Shown here one piece after another: positions 35,535-43,902 of a stretch of 48,438 nucleotides of DNA. Below the pieces are notes generated by a model. The model was not told the DNA's origin and made no database searches. It saw nothing but the letters and a program-made list of their open reading frames with translations. The position numbers and the translations under genes are program-made. The DNA comes from a virus. The stretch is taken from IMG/VR virus record IMGVR_UViG_3300009183_000128, positions 1 through 48,438 of that record; one strand, written 5' to 3'. Within the stretch, counting starts at the first letter, position 1, and each line of letters begins with the position of its first letter.

Positions 35535-38500
35535 ATGAACTATGTAGGCTTACATGTTCATACTCACTACTCCCTATTTGACGGCATAGCAACTCCACAA
35601 GAGTATGTAGACCGTGCTAGCAAGTTGGGTATGAACGCTCTTGCAATTACAGATCACGGTACACTTTCTGGTCACAGAGAGTTGTATCGTGCTGCAAAAG
35701 AAAAGGGTATTAAGCCAATCCTTGGTTTAGAAGGATACATGTGTGCAGATATATCTGATAAAAGAGATAAGTCTGAAAGAGAAGGTCAACAAGATCTTGT
35801 CTATAACCACATTGTCCTTCTAGCCAAGAACCAAAAAGGTTTGGAAAACCTTAACAAGATTAGTGAAATTGCATGGACAGATGGGTTTTTTAAAAAACCA
35901 AGGTTTGACTTTGAGATTCTTAAAAAGTATAAAGAAGGAATTATTGTAACCTCTGCTTGTCCTAGTAGCGTTATTGTTAAAGCACTGGAAGAGCAAGAGT
36001 TTGCAATTGCTAAAAAGAACATTAACTGGTTTAAAGATAACTTTGGTAGCGATTACTATATTGAGGTTATGCCACACAACACACCAGAAATAAATAAATA
36101 TCTTATTGAACTTGCTGATGAGTTTGATATAAAGGTTGTTGTTACACCAGACTGTCATCATTCAGATACATTGCAAAAAGAAATACAAGAATTTAAGTTA
36201 ATTTTAAATACACATGGAAAAATAAACAAAGAAGCAACATACGAAAAGTCTAAAAAGAAAACAGATATGATGGAAAGACTTGACTATTTATACGGAGAAG
36301 ACCGCCAAATAACATTTAATAAATTTGATATCCATCTATTATCTTATGAAGAAATTAAGGCAGCAATGGAACTGCAGGGTATTGATCGACCAGACATATA
36401 CTCAAACACAATACTTTTAGCAGATACAGTAGAAGACTATGACATTAAAGATGGGCTAAATCTTTTACCAGTTCAATATAAAAACCCAGATCAAGAGTTA
36501 GCAAACTTAGCGTTTGCAGGACTTGAAAAATATCGGCTTACCGACAACTGGCTTGGAAATGATATTTATGAACAAAGACTTGACGAAGAGTTAGAAATTA
36601 TTCGTAATAAAAAATTTGCACCATATTTTCTTGTAGTAAGCAATATGATTAATTGGGCTAAGAAAGAAGGTGTTTTAGTTGGTCCAGGTCGTGGATCATC
36701 TGCTGGTTCTTTAGTTTGTTATTTACTTGGTATTACAACAATTGATCCAATAGAACATGGTCTTTTGTTTTTCCGTTTTATTAATCCAGAACGTAACGAC
36801 TTTCCTGATATCGATACGGACATTCAAGATACTCGTCGTGATGAAGTAAAAGATTATTTAGTTAGACAGTATAGACACGTAGCATCTATTGCTACATTCC
36901 TTGAGTTTAAAGATAAAGGTGTTGTAAGAGATGTTGCACGAGTTTTAGATATACCATTAACAGATGTTAACAAAGTATTAAAGTTAGTCGATACTTGGGA
37001 TGAATATTGTACCTCTAAAACTACACTGTGGTTTAGAGAAAAATATCCAGAGGTGGAGATTTATGGAGAACAATTACGTGGTCGTATTAGAGGTACTGGC
37101 ATTCATGCTGCTGGTGTGGTTACTAGTAAGGATCCAATATTTAGGTATGCGCCATTGGAAACTCGCTCTTCTCCTGGATCCGATGATCGCATTCCTGTGG
37201 TTGGTGTTGATATGGAAGAGGCTGAAAAGATTGGTCTTATTAAAATTGACGCATTAGGTCTTAAAACTTTAAGCGTAGTAAAAGATGCTATTGATATGAT
37301 TAAACAAAATCACTACAAAGACATCGATCTTTTATCAATTGATATGGCAGATCCCAAAGTATATGAGATGCTTTCAGACGGGTATACAAAAGGTGTATTC
37401 CAGTGTGAAGCAACACCATATACAAACCTCTTAGTAAAAATGGGAGTAAAGAACTTTAATGAGTTGGCAGCATCAAATGCTTTAGTTCGTCCAGGTGCTA
37501 TGAATACTATTGGTAAAGACTATATTGCTCGTAAGCATGGTAAGCAGAATGTTTCCTATACCCACCAAATTATGAAAGAATTCACAGATGATACATATGG
37601 GTGTATCCTGTATCAAGAGCAAGTTATGCAGGCTTGTGTTCACCTAGGTGGAATGTCAATGTCTGATGCTGACAAGGTACGTAAAATTATTGGAAAGAAG
37701 AAAGATGCAAAAGAGTTCGATATTTATAAAGAACGTTTTATTACTGGCGCTTCTGCCTATATTGCTCCCAATCAGGCTCGTGATCTATGGCATGACTTTG
37801 AGGCGCATGCGGGATACTCGTTCAACAAGTCTCATGCGGTTGCTTACTCTACGCTCTCGTATTGGACGGCGTGGTTAAAATACTACTATCCACTTGAGTT
37901 TATGTTTGCCCTTCTTAAAAATGAGAAGGATAAAGACGGTAGAACAGAATATCTAATTGAAGCAAAACGTATGGGCATATCAGTTAAACTACCTCATATA
38001 AATGATTCAGATCTTGATTTTAAAATTGAAGGTAAGGGCATAAGGTTTGGGCTAACAGGAATTAAGTTTATTTCTAATAACATTGCTGAAAAATATATTG
38101 CTGCTCGTCCATTTAAAACATACAAAGAACTTGAAGAATTTACCTTTACAAAAGGTAATGGCGTAAACAGTAGAGCGCTTAACGCTCTTAGACTTATTGG
38201 TGCAGCAACCTTTGCCGATAATGAAAGAAACGATAGTGAGATTAAAGAAAATATTTATGAATACTTAAATTTACCAGAGTTTAACATAACAATTCCCTCA
38301 CACTATTATGCATTTATTCAAGACGTTGATTCATTTGAAGAAAAGGGATCATACATTTTAATGGGTATGGTTAAAACAATTAAACGAGGAAAGGGATGGT
38401 CACGAATTGAAATTCTTGACAAAACTGGGAGTGTTGGTATATTTGATGAAGAAGCAACGACTATTGAGACGGGTCGTACTTATTTGGTTCTTGCTAATGA

Positions 38501-38822
38501 TAATCGGATTGTCTCTGCAATTCCTGTTGATGAAATAAAAGAATCTTCAAATGCACTTGTTAAGTTTTTAGGTTACAAACAATTACCATATAGTGAAGAA
38601 GAAATGTTTGTAGTTTCTTTTAAACCAAGAATTACAAAGGCTGGAAAGAAAATGGCTTCTTTAACTTTAGCAGATACGGCTAGAGACTTACACTCTGTTA
38701 CAGTATTTCCTACTGCATTTCCTAAAGCATATATGCATATTGAAGAAGGTAAATCGTATAAATTTAGTTTTGGTAAAACCAAAGATGGAACCGTTATAAT
38801 GGAGGATGTAAATGTCAGTTAG
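35535..38822 (+). CDS. dnaE: DNA polymerase III alpha subunit (C family) with intact PHP domain
   Basis: Replicative DNA polymerase, 1095 residues. The palm carries the metal-binding pair D425/D427 in PDIDTDI and a third Asp D572 in IKIDALGLKTL; GPGRGSSAG precedes and FNKSHAVAYS follows. The N-terminal PHP domain has H7, H9, D16, H41, E66, H92, C142, D206 and H208, all in the positions used as metal ligands in active PHP exonucleases. Two OB-type segments lie near the C-terminus. The ATG at 35535 follows the SSB stop by three bases. No separate epsilon-type exonuclease, clamp or loader is seen. RecA-like gene overlaps its 3' end. Confidence 0.95.
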   Translation: MNYVGLHVHTHYSLFDGIATPQEYVDRASKLGMNALAITDHGTLSGHRELYRAAKEKGIKPILGLEGYMCADISDKRDKSEREGQQDLVYNHIVLLAKNQKGLENLNKISEIAWTDGFFKKPRFDFEILKKYKEGIIVTSACPSSVIVKALEEQEFAIAKKNINWFKDNFGSDYYIEVMPHNTPEINKYLIELADEFDIKVVVTPDCHHSDTLQKEIQEFKLILNTHGKINKEATYEKSKKKTDMMERLDYLYGEDRQITFNKFDIHLLSYEEIKAAMELQGIDRPDIYSNTILLADTVEDYDIKDGLNLLPVQYKNPDQELANLAFAGLEKYRLTDNWLGNDIYEQRLDEELEIIRNKKFAPYFLVVSNMINWAKKEGVLVGPGRGSSAGSLVCYLLGITTIDPIEHGLLFFRFINPERNDFPDIDTDIQDTRRDEVKDYLVRQYRHVASIATFLEFKDKGVVRDVARVLDIPLTDVNKVLKLVDTWDEYCTSKTTLWFREKYPEVEIYGEQLRGRIRGTGIHAAGVVTSKDPIFRYAPLETRSSPGSDDRIPVVGVDMEEAEKIGLIKIDALGLKTLSVVKDAIDMIKQNHYKDIDLLSIDMADPKVYEMLSDGYTKGVFQCEATPYTNLLVKMGVKNFNELAASNALVRPGAMNTIGKDYIARKHGKQNVSYTHQIMKEFTDDTYGCILYQEQVMQACVHLGGMSMSDADKVRKIIGKKKDAKEFDIYKERFITGASAYIAPNQARDLWHDFEAHAGYSFNKSHAVAYSTLSYWTAWLKYYYPLEFMFALLKNEKDKDGRTEYLIEAKRMGISVKLPHINDSDLDFKIEGKGIRFGLTGIKFISNNIAEKYIAARPFKTYKELEEFTFTKGNGVNSRALNALRLIGAATFADNERNDSEIKENIYEYLNLPEFNITIPSHYYAFIQDVDSFEEKGSYILMGMVKTIKRGKGWSRIEILDKTGSVGIFDEEATTIETGRTYLVLANDNRIVSAIPVDEIKESSNALVKFLGYKQLPYSEEEMFVVSFKPRITKAGKKMASLTLADTARDLHSVTVFPTAFPKAYMHIEEGKSYKFSFGKTKDGTVIMEDVNVS

Positions 38823-39825
38823 TGTAGAAGATGTATTATCTCAATTAGATCCAAGACTTAGAAAACGACTTGGAACTGGCGAAGGTATTAGTTTTGATTA
38901 TCAACCAACACCAAGTTTTGGATTAAACCGTGCCCTAGGCGGTGGACTACCATACGGTAGACAAGTCCTGGTATGGGGAAGTAAGTCATCGGCTAAGTCA
39001 TCTATGTGTTTACAGATGATTGCTTTGGCGCAAGCAGAAGGCAAAGTTTGTGCATGGATTGATTCTGAAATGTCATACTCTGAGGATTGGGCAAAGAAAT
39101 TAGGGGTTGATCCAACAAAATTAATTTACTCTCAAGCAAGAACTATTAGCGATATGGTAGATGTTGGTGTTGGACTTATAAATGCTGGAGTGGATTTAAT
39201 TGTCATTGACTCTATTACTTCTATGCTTCCTGCTATATATTTTGAAAAAGATACAGATGAAATGAAGGCTTTAGAAAATACAAAACAGATTGGAGCGGAG
39301 TCTCGTGATTTTAGTAACGCTTGGAAAATGCTTAATTATGCAAATAATAAAGTTAAGCCAACTCTTTTGGTTCTTATTAGTCAAAGCCGTAACAATATTA
39401 GTGCTATGTATACTAGCCAGCAGCCTTCTGGTGGGCAGGCTACTAAATTCTATTCATCTTGTGTTATCAAGTTATTTTCCTCTGAGTCCGACAATCAGGC
39501 TATCAAAGGTAAGATTAAGGTTGGCGATAAACTCATTGAAGAAAAGATTGGTAGAAAGATTCGTTGGGAGTTACAATTTTCTAAAACGTCTCCTGGATTC
39601 CAATCTGGGGAATACGATTTCTATTTCCGTGGAGATAATATTGGCATTGACGCTATTGGTGATCTTGTTGATACGGCTGAGTCAGTTGGTCTATTAAAAA
39701 GAACTGGAGCCTGGTATCAATTAGATGACGGTACAAAGGTACAAGGAAGAGAAGGAATTATTAATAGAATAAAAGAAGATTTAGACTTACAACAACAATT
39801 AAGGACTAAACTAAGTAATGTCTAA
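38812..39825 (+). CDS. RecA/UvsX-like recombinase
   Basis: Strand-exchange protein for recombination-dependent replication and repair. The 337-residue ATPase has a Walker A at 56-63 (GSKSSAKS) in which the usual second Gly is Ala, as in T4 UvsX-type variants. Walker B (LIVIDSITSM) follows, and a LISQSRNNISAMYTSQQ segment resembles the DNA-binding loop region. The GGAGG ribosome site lies in the 3' end of the polymerase gene, with an 11-base overlap. It is the first gene of the recombination group. Confidence 0.88.
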   Translation: MSVSVEDVLSQLDPRLRKRLGTGEGISFDYQPTPSFGLNRALGGGLPYGRQVLVWGSKSSAKSSMCLQMIALAQAEGKVCAWIDSEMSYSEDWAKKLGVDPTKLIYSQARTISDMVDVGVGLINAGVDLIVIDSITSMLPAIYFEKDTDEMKALENTKQIGAESRDFSNAWKMLNYANNKVKPTLLVLISQSRNNISAMYTSQQPSGGQATKFYSSCVIKLFSSESDNQAIKGKIKVGDKLIEEKIGRKIRWELQFSKTSPGFQSGEYDFYFRGDNIGIDAIGDLVDTAESVGLLKRTGAWYQLDDGTKVQGREGIINRIKEDLDLQQQLRTKLSNV

Positions 39826-40000
39826 CAATTTTACAATATATCCAGGCAAGTTTCCATGCAAAACTTGTCAAGAAGAAGTTAATTCTTTAAGGTATTGGAG
39901 AGAAACTGGTGATGCAACCTGGATGTGTTCTAAAAAACATATATCTAAAGTTGGGTTAATTCCACCAAAAAGAAAAAAGAAAGACTTTGCTAATGAGTGA
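39818..40000 (+). CDS. Small Cys-rich, possible zinc-binding protein
   Basis: A 60-residue protein overlapping the recombinase gene by 8 bases. It has CKTC in the first third and one further Cys and a His in WMCSKKH, plus a basic C-terminus (PPKRKKKDF). A small zinc-finger DNA-binding protein is plausible, but only three cysteines are present, so metal binding would need the His. The family is not recognised. Confidence 0.6.
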   Translation: MSNNFTIYPGKFPCKTCQEEVNSLRYWRETGDATWMCSKKHISKVGLIPPKRKKKDFANE

Positions 40001-40283
40001 AAAAAGCGAGTCTAAAAGAATTGGGGCTAAACAACATAAAAACTCTGGTCGTAATAATAAAAAAGGCGATGCAACTTGGAGAAATTTTATAGTTGATTTT
40101 AAAGAAGTTGGAAAATCTTTTACATTAAATAAAGATGTATGGGCTAAGGCTGTTACTGATTCAATAAAGTCGGGGATTGATAAGTCTCCAGCAATTGTTG
40201 TAATACTTGGAGAAGGTAATACAAAGGTAAGGCTTGCTATAATTGAAATGGATCTTTTAGAACAACTAACGGAGGGTAAGTAA
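39993..40283 (+). CDS. Possible PDDEXK-fold nuclease (junction-resolvase-like)
   Basis: A 96-residue protein starting at the ATG at 39993. The pattern SGRNNKKGDATWRNF, VDFKEVGKSFTL and a C-terminal PAIVVIL strand resembles compact phage PDDEXK proteins in which K-G-D and (E/D)-x-K supply the active site; here the second is Asp-Phe-Lys. The first acidic residue is not certain. The call is by motif only. It sits between recombinase and Cas4-like genes, as expected for a junction-processing enzyme. Confidence 0.5.
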   Translation: MSEKSESKRIGAKQHKNSGRNNKKGDATWRNFIVDFKEVGKSFTLNKDVWAKAVTDSIKSGIDKSPAIVVILGEGNTKVRLAIIEMDLLEQLTEGK

Positions 40284-40284
40284 A

Positions 40285-40602
40285 ATGATAGAGCAAGTTA
40301 AACAAACAGGAACAACTATAGATATGGTCAATGGTTTGACTGAGATTGCTGACTATATGAATGACGAAGAGTTAACAACCGCCTTAACAATGATTGCTAA
40401 ATTAATCATTAAACCAGATGTTCCGTTTAATGTTGCTACTGTTGAAATTGTAAGACTTCAGGCAATTGCAGCAAAGATGTCATTCAAGGCAACCTGGATG
40501 GCTAATGTAGATAAAGGCGATAGGGCAAAGAAAAACATATATTTCACGGCAGCAGAATCAATTAACAACTTAGTGTCAGCACTTAAATACATAATACGCT
40601 AA
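40285..40602 (+). CDS. Conserved-looking small helical protein, function unknown
   Basis: A 105-residue protein with a strong GGAGGG site, mostly helical (MIAKLIIKPDVPFN and VEIVRLQAIAAKMSFKATWM segments). I do not recognise a family. Its location between nucleases and tight spacing suggest a role in DNA recombination, but this is from context only. Confidence 0.7.
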   Translation: MIEQVKQTGTTIDMVNGLTEIADYMNDEELTTALTMIAKLIIKPDVPFNVATVEIVRLQAIAAKMSFKATWMANVDKGDRAKKNIYFTAAESINNLVSALKYIIR

Positions 40603-40604
40603 CC

Positions 40605-40613
40605 TGGTATACT
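40605..40613 (+). promoter_or_regulatory. Extended -10 promoter before the Cas4-like gene
   Basis: TGGTATACT at 40605-40613; transcription would start near 40620. AAAGGA (40623-40628) and the ATG at 40634 follow. No -35 is obvious. Confidence 0.65.
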
Positions 40614-40633
40614 TATATAAACAAAGGATAAAA

Positions 40634-41479
40634 ATGAGTAAAAACTTACTAAAACAAATTATGATTAAAACAGATGAACCAAAACATAACGAAGATATTG
40701 GGTATACAGAAGGATTAGTAGACGCTATTCAACAAGGATATGTAGCAGATATTAAACCAAAGTTTACTAAGAAATATTCTTTTTCTCCATCAACACTTAC
40801 TTATGGTGCTGGAGAGTGTGCAAGGTTTTGGTATCTTGCTTTTGATGGCGCAGTGTTTTATGATAATGCTGACCCATATGGTGTAGCAAATAGGACAAGT
40901 GGTTCTTTAAGCCATGATCGAATTCAAGATGCAATGATTAAAGCAGATATCTTAGATAAAAATATGGAGTTTGAAACAGAGCGTAAATATGGCAAACAAA
41001 AACATCCAGCATTAGAGTTTACAGTTAAGGTAGATGATCCTCCTATCTTTGGCTATGGAGATGTAATGCTTGACTATAAAGGTGAATCAATTCTTGGTGA
41101 AATTAAAACAATGCCAAACGATGGATTTGAATATAAAAAAGCAAATAGAAAAGCAAAAGGCAAACACCTTATGCAATTACTAATGTATATGAAGGTATTA
41201 AAAAAAGATAAAGGTGTTTTAATTTATGAAAATAAAAATAATCATGAATTATTAACTTTGCCAGTATTAGTAAATGATGAATATCGTAACTGGGTTAATT
41301 ACGCTTTTGACTGGATGAAACAAGTTCGCAAGGCTTGGACAGATAGAGATATTCCAGTAAAAACATATAGAGCAAACTCAAAAATTTGTAAAGTTTGTCC
41401 TATCCAAAAAGCCTGTGCAGAGGCAGAAGTAGGGGTTTTAAAAATTAAACCTCTTGAGGAATTAAGTGAAACTATGTGA
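40634..41479 (+). CDS. Cas4/RecB-like nuclease with an Fe-S cluster site
   Basis: Exonuclease of the PDDEXK superfamily, 281 residues. The active-site pattern is present: D143 (GYGDVML), E156-x-K158 (LGEIKTM) and Q181 (HLMQLLMY). Four cysteines, C62 and then C252, C255 and C261, have the spread layout of Cas4 and AddB, where they hold a 4Fe-4S cluster. No CRISPR array or other Cas protein is near, so a role in DNA end processing with the RecA-like protein is more likely than immunity. The end overlaps the next gene by 14 bases. Confidence 0.85.
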   Translation: MSKNLLKQIMIKTDEPKHNEDIGYTEGLVDAIQQGYVADIKPKFTKKYSFSPSTLTYGAGECARFWYLAFDGAVFYDNADPYGVANRTSGSLSHDRIQDAMIKADILDKNMEFETERKYGKQKHPALEFTVKVDDPPIFGYGDVMLDYKGESILGEIKTMPNDGFEYKKANRKAKGKHLMQLLMYMKVLKKDKGVLIYENKNNHELLTLPVLVNDEYRNWVNYAFDWMKQVRKAWTDRDIPVKTYRANSKICKVCPIQKACAEAEVGVLKIKPLEELSETM

Positions 41480-41756
41480 TCGATGTGATAAGGCATTTAA
41501 TCCCAAAGTAAGTTATCAAATTTACTGCGGGATTGAGTGTAGAGACATTGCAACAAAAGATAAAATTGTGCAACGCTACCACATAACTCGTAGACAAAAA
41601 AGAATTGGCAAGGTAAGAAGATGCCTTGGTGGTTGTGGCGTAGACCTATCAATTTATAACGACTCTGGATTTTGTTCAAATTGTAATGTAAGTAAAAAAA
41701 ATGTTGATAAAATGTTAAAACAAATAAAGGGATTTTTTGATTATGAACAAGACTAA
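41466..41756 (+). CDS. Double zinc-ribbon protein
   Basis: A 96-residue protein that starts at GTG (41466) after GAGGAA and overlaps the nuclease gene. It has C4-x2-C7 with C21-x3-C25, and a second set of four cysteines (CLGGC and CSNC). Two zinc-binding units are therefore likely. The middle is basic. Its gene overlaps the RuvC-like gene, so it may help target or regulate junction cleavage, but this is inference. Confidence 0.75.
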   Translation: MKLCDRCDKAFNPKVSYQIYCGIECRDIATKDKIVQRYHITRRQKRIGKVRRCLGGCGVDLSIYNDSGFCSNCNVSKKNVDKMLKQIKGFFDYEQD

Positions 41757-42333
41757 ATGGGGTGCAGCAGTGGAACCAAATAAAATATGTGCCATTGATG
41801 CTAGTACTAACAGTCTTGCTTTTGCGTTATTTGAAAATAAAAAACTTGGGACTATTGGAAAAATAAAATTTGAAGGTAATACTAATTATGAAAAAGTAAT
41901 GGACGCTTGTGCTAAAACAAAAGCATTTTTTGAATACTCTGGTGGATTTGAAGCAATAGTAATTGAACACACAGTCTTTATGAATAGTCCTAAGACTGCT
42001 GCAGATCTTGCATTGGTTCAAGGTGCACTGCTTGGTGCAGCAGGGCTAACTGGAACAAAACAAATAGGAACCGTAGCCCCAATTACCTGGCAAAACTATT
42101 TAGGAAATAAAAAATTAAGTAAAGAAGAACAACTAGAAATTAGATTAAAAAATCCTGGAAAATCAATCTCTTGGTATAAAACATTTGAACGGCAGATAAG
42201 AAAAGAAAGGACAATGAAATTAATTGAAATCAACTATGATAAAATCATTAACGATAATGACGTTGCTGACGCTTGTGGTATCGGTCACTGGGCTATTAAT
42301 AATTGGAATAAAGCAGTAGGAGGAATAGAATAA
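41743..42333 (+). CDS. RuvC-like Holliday junction resolvase
   Basis: Resolves branched DNA before packaging. The 196-residue protein has an RNase H-type fold with acidic positions D19 (AIDASTN), E75 (IVIEHT), and D173 and D176 (NDVADACG). The ATG at 41743 is the best start; an in-frame TTG lies six bases upstream. The gene overlaps the zinc-ribbon gene by 14 bases and starts a new gene at its TAATG end. Confidence 0.85.
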   Translation: MNKTKWGAAVEPNKICAIDASTNSLAFALFENKKLGTIGKIKFEGNTNYEKVMDACAKTKAFFEYSGGFEAIVIEHTVFMNSPKTAADLALVQGALLGAAGLTGTKQIGTVAPITWQNYLGNKKLSKEEQLEIRLKNPGKSISWYKTFERQIRKERTMKLIEINYDKIINDNDVADACGIGHWAINNWNKAVGGIE

Positions 42334-42977
42334 TGCCAGAGTTAAATGCAAACATACCTCCCATAGAATGTTATGTGCGTGGAAACTATTTAAGGAATCA
42401 GTTAGATAGTCATGATAAGTATTTTCCATGTGTTATATTTGGTGTTGCTAGTATAAAAAGCAGAAGCCCTTTATTTCACATAATGATGGAAGATGGTGGG
42501 TTGTGGTGGAGATTACCAATTAGTGCATTTTGTACAAAACCTGGAGTTCCTGAAATAGACTTACACAATTTAGTTTTATGGAACGCTTTTAGTCATCACA
42601 TATCTGTGACTAAATTTGAAAACCTTACAAACCTTAGAATGTCATACATCGATAGAACAAAAACAATGCATAAAGGTACTTACTTGTTTACTCTTGATTG
42701 GCATAACCCAGATAACAACGTAATAGATGATGGATACTCTGAGAGTCCTTCTGAACATAAATGTGGACATGTAATACAAAGAGATGATGGAAACTTTGCT
42801 ATTCAACCTAACAACAGAGTTCGCATATACGAACCTTCTTTTACTTTAAAAAAGGACTATGTCATAGATAGAATAATTAATGATTATAAGTGGGACGTAG
42901 AAAATCAAGACAAGTGGACCTTAGAAGACAGTGATAGGTTTAATTATGATATTAATGAGACTGAGGTTGACAAATAA
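42333..42977 (+). CDS. Phage protein of unknown function
   Basis: A 214-residue protein with AGGAGG (42318-42323) nine bases before its ATG. It looks alpha/beta with GGLWWRLPISAFCTKPG, FTLDWHNPDNN and a C-terminal region of charged residues. It resembles uncharacterised proteins of other large phages, but I cannot name a family. Its place after the resolvase and before small regulators gives no clear function. Confidence 0.75.
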   Translation: MPELNANIPPIECYVRGNYLRNQLDSHDKYFPCVIFGVASIKSRSPLFHIMMEDGGLWWRLPISAFCTKPGVPEIDLHNLVLWNAFSHHISVTKFENLTNLRMSYIDRTKTMHKGTYLFTLDWHNPDNNVIDDGYSESPSEHKCGHVIQRDDGNFAIQPNNRVRIYEPSFTLKKDYVIDRIINDYKWDVENQDKWTLEDSDRFNYDINETEVDK

Positions 42978-42981
42978 TCTT

Positions 42982-43137
42982 ATGACTGGTAAACTATATA
43001 CAAGCGAGGTTTGGCTTCGTAAGAGATATCTTATAGATAAAAAATCTCCACAAGACATTGCCAAGGAGTGTGGGGCAAGCATAGAAACAATCTATGTATA
43101 CCTTGCAAAATTTGGATTAAGGAAATCAAAACGATGA
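42982..43137 (+). CDS. Small HTH protein
   Basis: A 51-residue protein; the ATG at 42982 is preferred over upstream in-frame starts that lie in the previous gene. SPQDIAKECGASIETIYVYL is a helix-turn-helix of the type found in small regulators and resolvase tails. The next gene starts at its stop (ATGA). It may be a transcription regulator or a DNA-binding subunit for packaging. Confidence 0.6.
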   Translation: MTGKLYTSEVWLRKRYLIDKKSPQDIAKECGASIETIYVYLAKFGLRKSKR

Positions 43138-43379
43138 GTAATAATTTAAACATTACGGTTGATCAAGTCAACCATCCTTTACACTACACGACTGATCCTA
43201 GTGGGGTTGAGTGTATACAAATTACACGTCACCGCAATTTTAATATTGGAAATGCCTTTAAGTATTTGTGGAGAGCAGGACTTAAAGATGAACAAAAAAC
43301 AATCCAAGATTTAGAAAAAGCAATTTTTTATATTAAAGATGAGATTAATCGTTTAGAAGGAAAATATCATGTCAACTGA
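43134..43379 (+). CDS. DUF3310-family small protein
   Basis: An 81-residue protein starting at the ATG at 43134, which overlaps the HTH stop. The sequence VNHPLHYTT, ECIQITRHRNFNIGNAFKYL, WRAGLKDE and DLEKAIFYI is the pattern of the DUF3310 phage family. These occur widely in phage early regions; their function is not established. Confidence 0.85.
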   Translation: MSNNLNITVDQVNHPLHYTTDPSGVECIQITRHRNFNIGNAFKYLWRAGLKDEQKTIQDLEKAIFYIKDEINRLEGKYHVN

Positions 43380-43902
43380 AACAGAATTGGTTCAACATTT
43401 AGATGAAGTAAACAAAGTAGTTACAGAATATTTAAAGGGTCAAGACCCAACAAAAATATCTAAAGAACTAGACATGCCTAGAACTCGTGTTGTTGCATTA
43501 ATTAATGAGTGGAAAGTTATGGCATCTGCTAATGATGCAATTCGTGCACGGGCTAAAGAAGCCCTTGCTGGAGCAGACACACACTATAGCAAACTTATTA
43601 CAAAGGCTTATGAGGTTATTGATGAATCAAGTATGACAAATAACCTTAGTGCAAAGACTCAGGCTATCAAACTTGTTATGGATATTGAAAAATCTAGAAT
43701 TGAAATGCTTCAAAAGGCTGGTTTGTTAGAAAATAAAGAACTTGCCGAAGAGATGGTTCAAATTGAAAGACGACAAGAAGTCCTTGTTGAAATACTTAGA
43801 GAGATTGCTTCTACGCATCCAGAAGTTCGTGATTTAATTATGCACAGACTTTCACAAATTGCAAAAGAAGGCGAAGTGATTACGATTGTCCAAGATGTTT
43901 AA
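43369..43902 (+). CDS. Probable terminase small subunit
   Basis: A 177-residue protein overlapping its neighbours, directly before the large subunit. Residues about 25-52 (DPTKISKELDMPRTRVVALI) form a helix-turn-helix, and the rest is a long predicted coiled helix suitable for a ring. That layout and position match small terminase subunits that recognise DNA for packaging. Confidence 0.8.
   Translation: MSTETELVQHLDEVNKVVTEYLKGQDPTKISKELDMPRTRVVALINEWKVMASANDAIRARAKEALAGADTHYSKLITKAYEVIDESSMTNNLSAKTQAIKLVMDIEKSRIEMLQKAGLLENKELAEEMVQIERRQEVLVEILREIASTHPEVRDLIMHRLSQIAKEGEVITIVQDV

Noticed and set aside
38977-39000. Degenerate Walker A (Ala in place of Gly) as a sign that the recombinase is inactive
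   Set aside because: UvsX-type recombinases also vary at this position while keeping Lys-Ser. K62 and S63 and Walker B are intact, so the enzyme is probably active.
40634-41479. CRISPR-Cas system suggested by the Cas4-like protein
   Set aside because: No repeat-spacer array and no Cas1, Cas2 or effector gene is in the window. Neighbours are replication and recombination genes.
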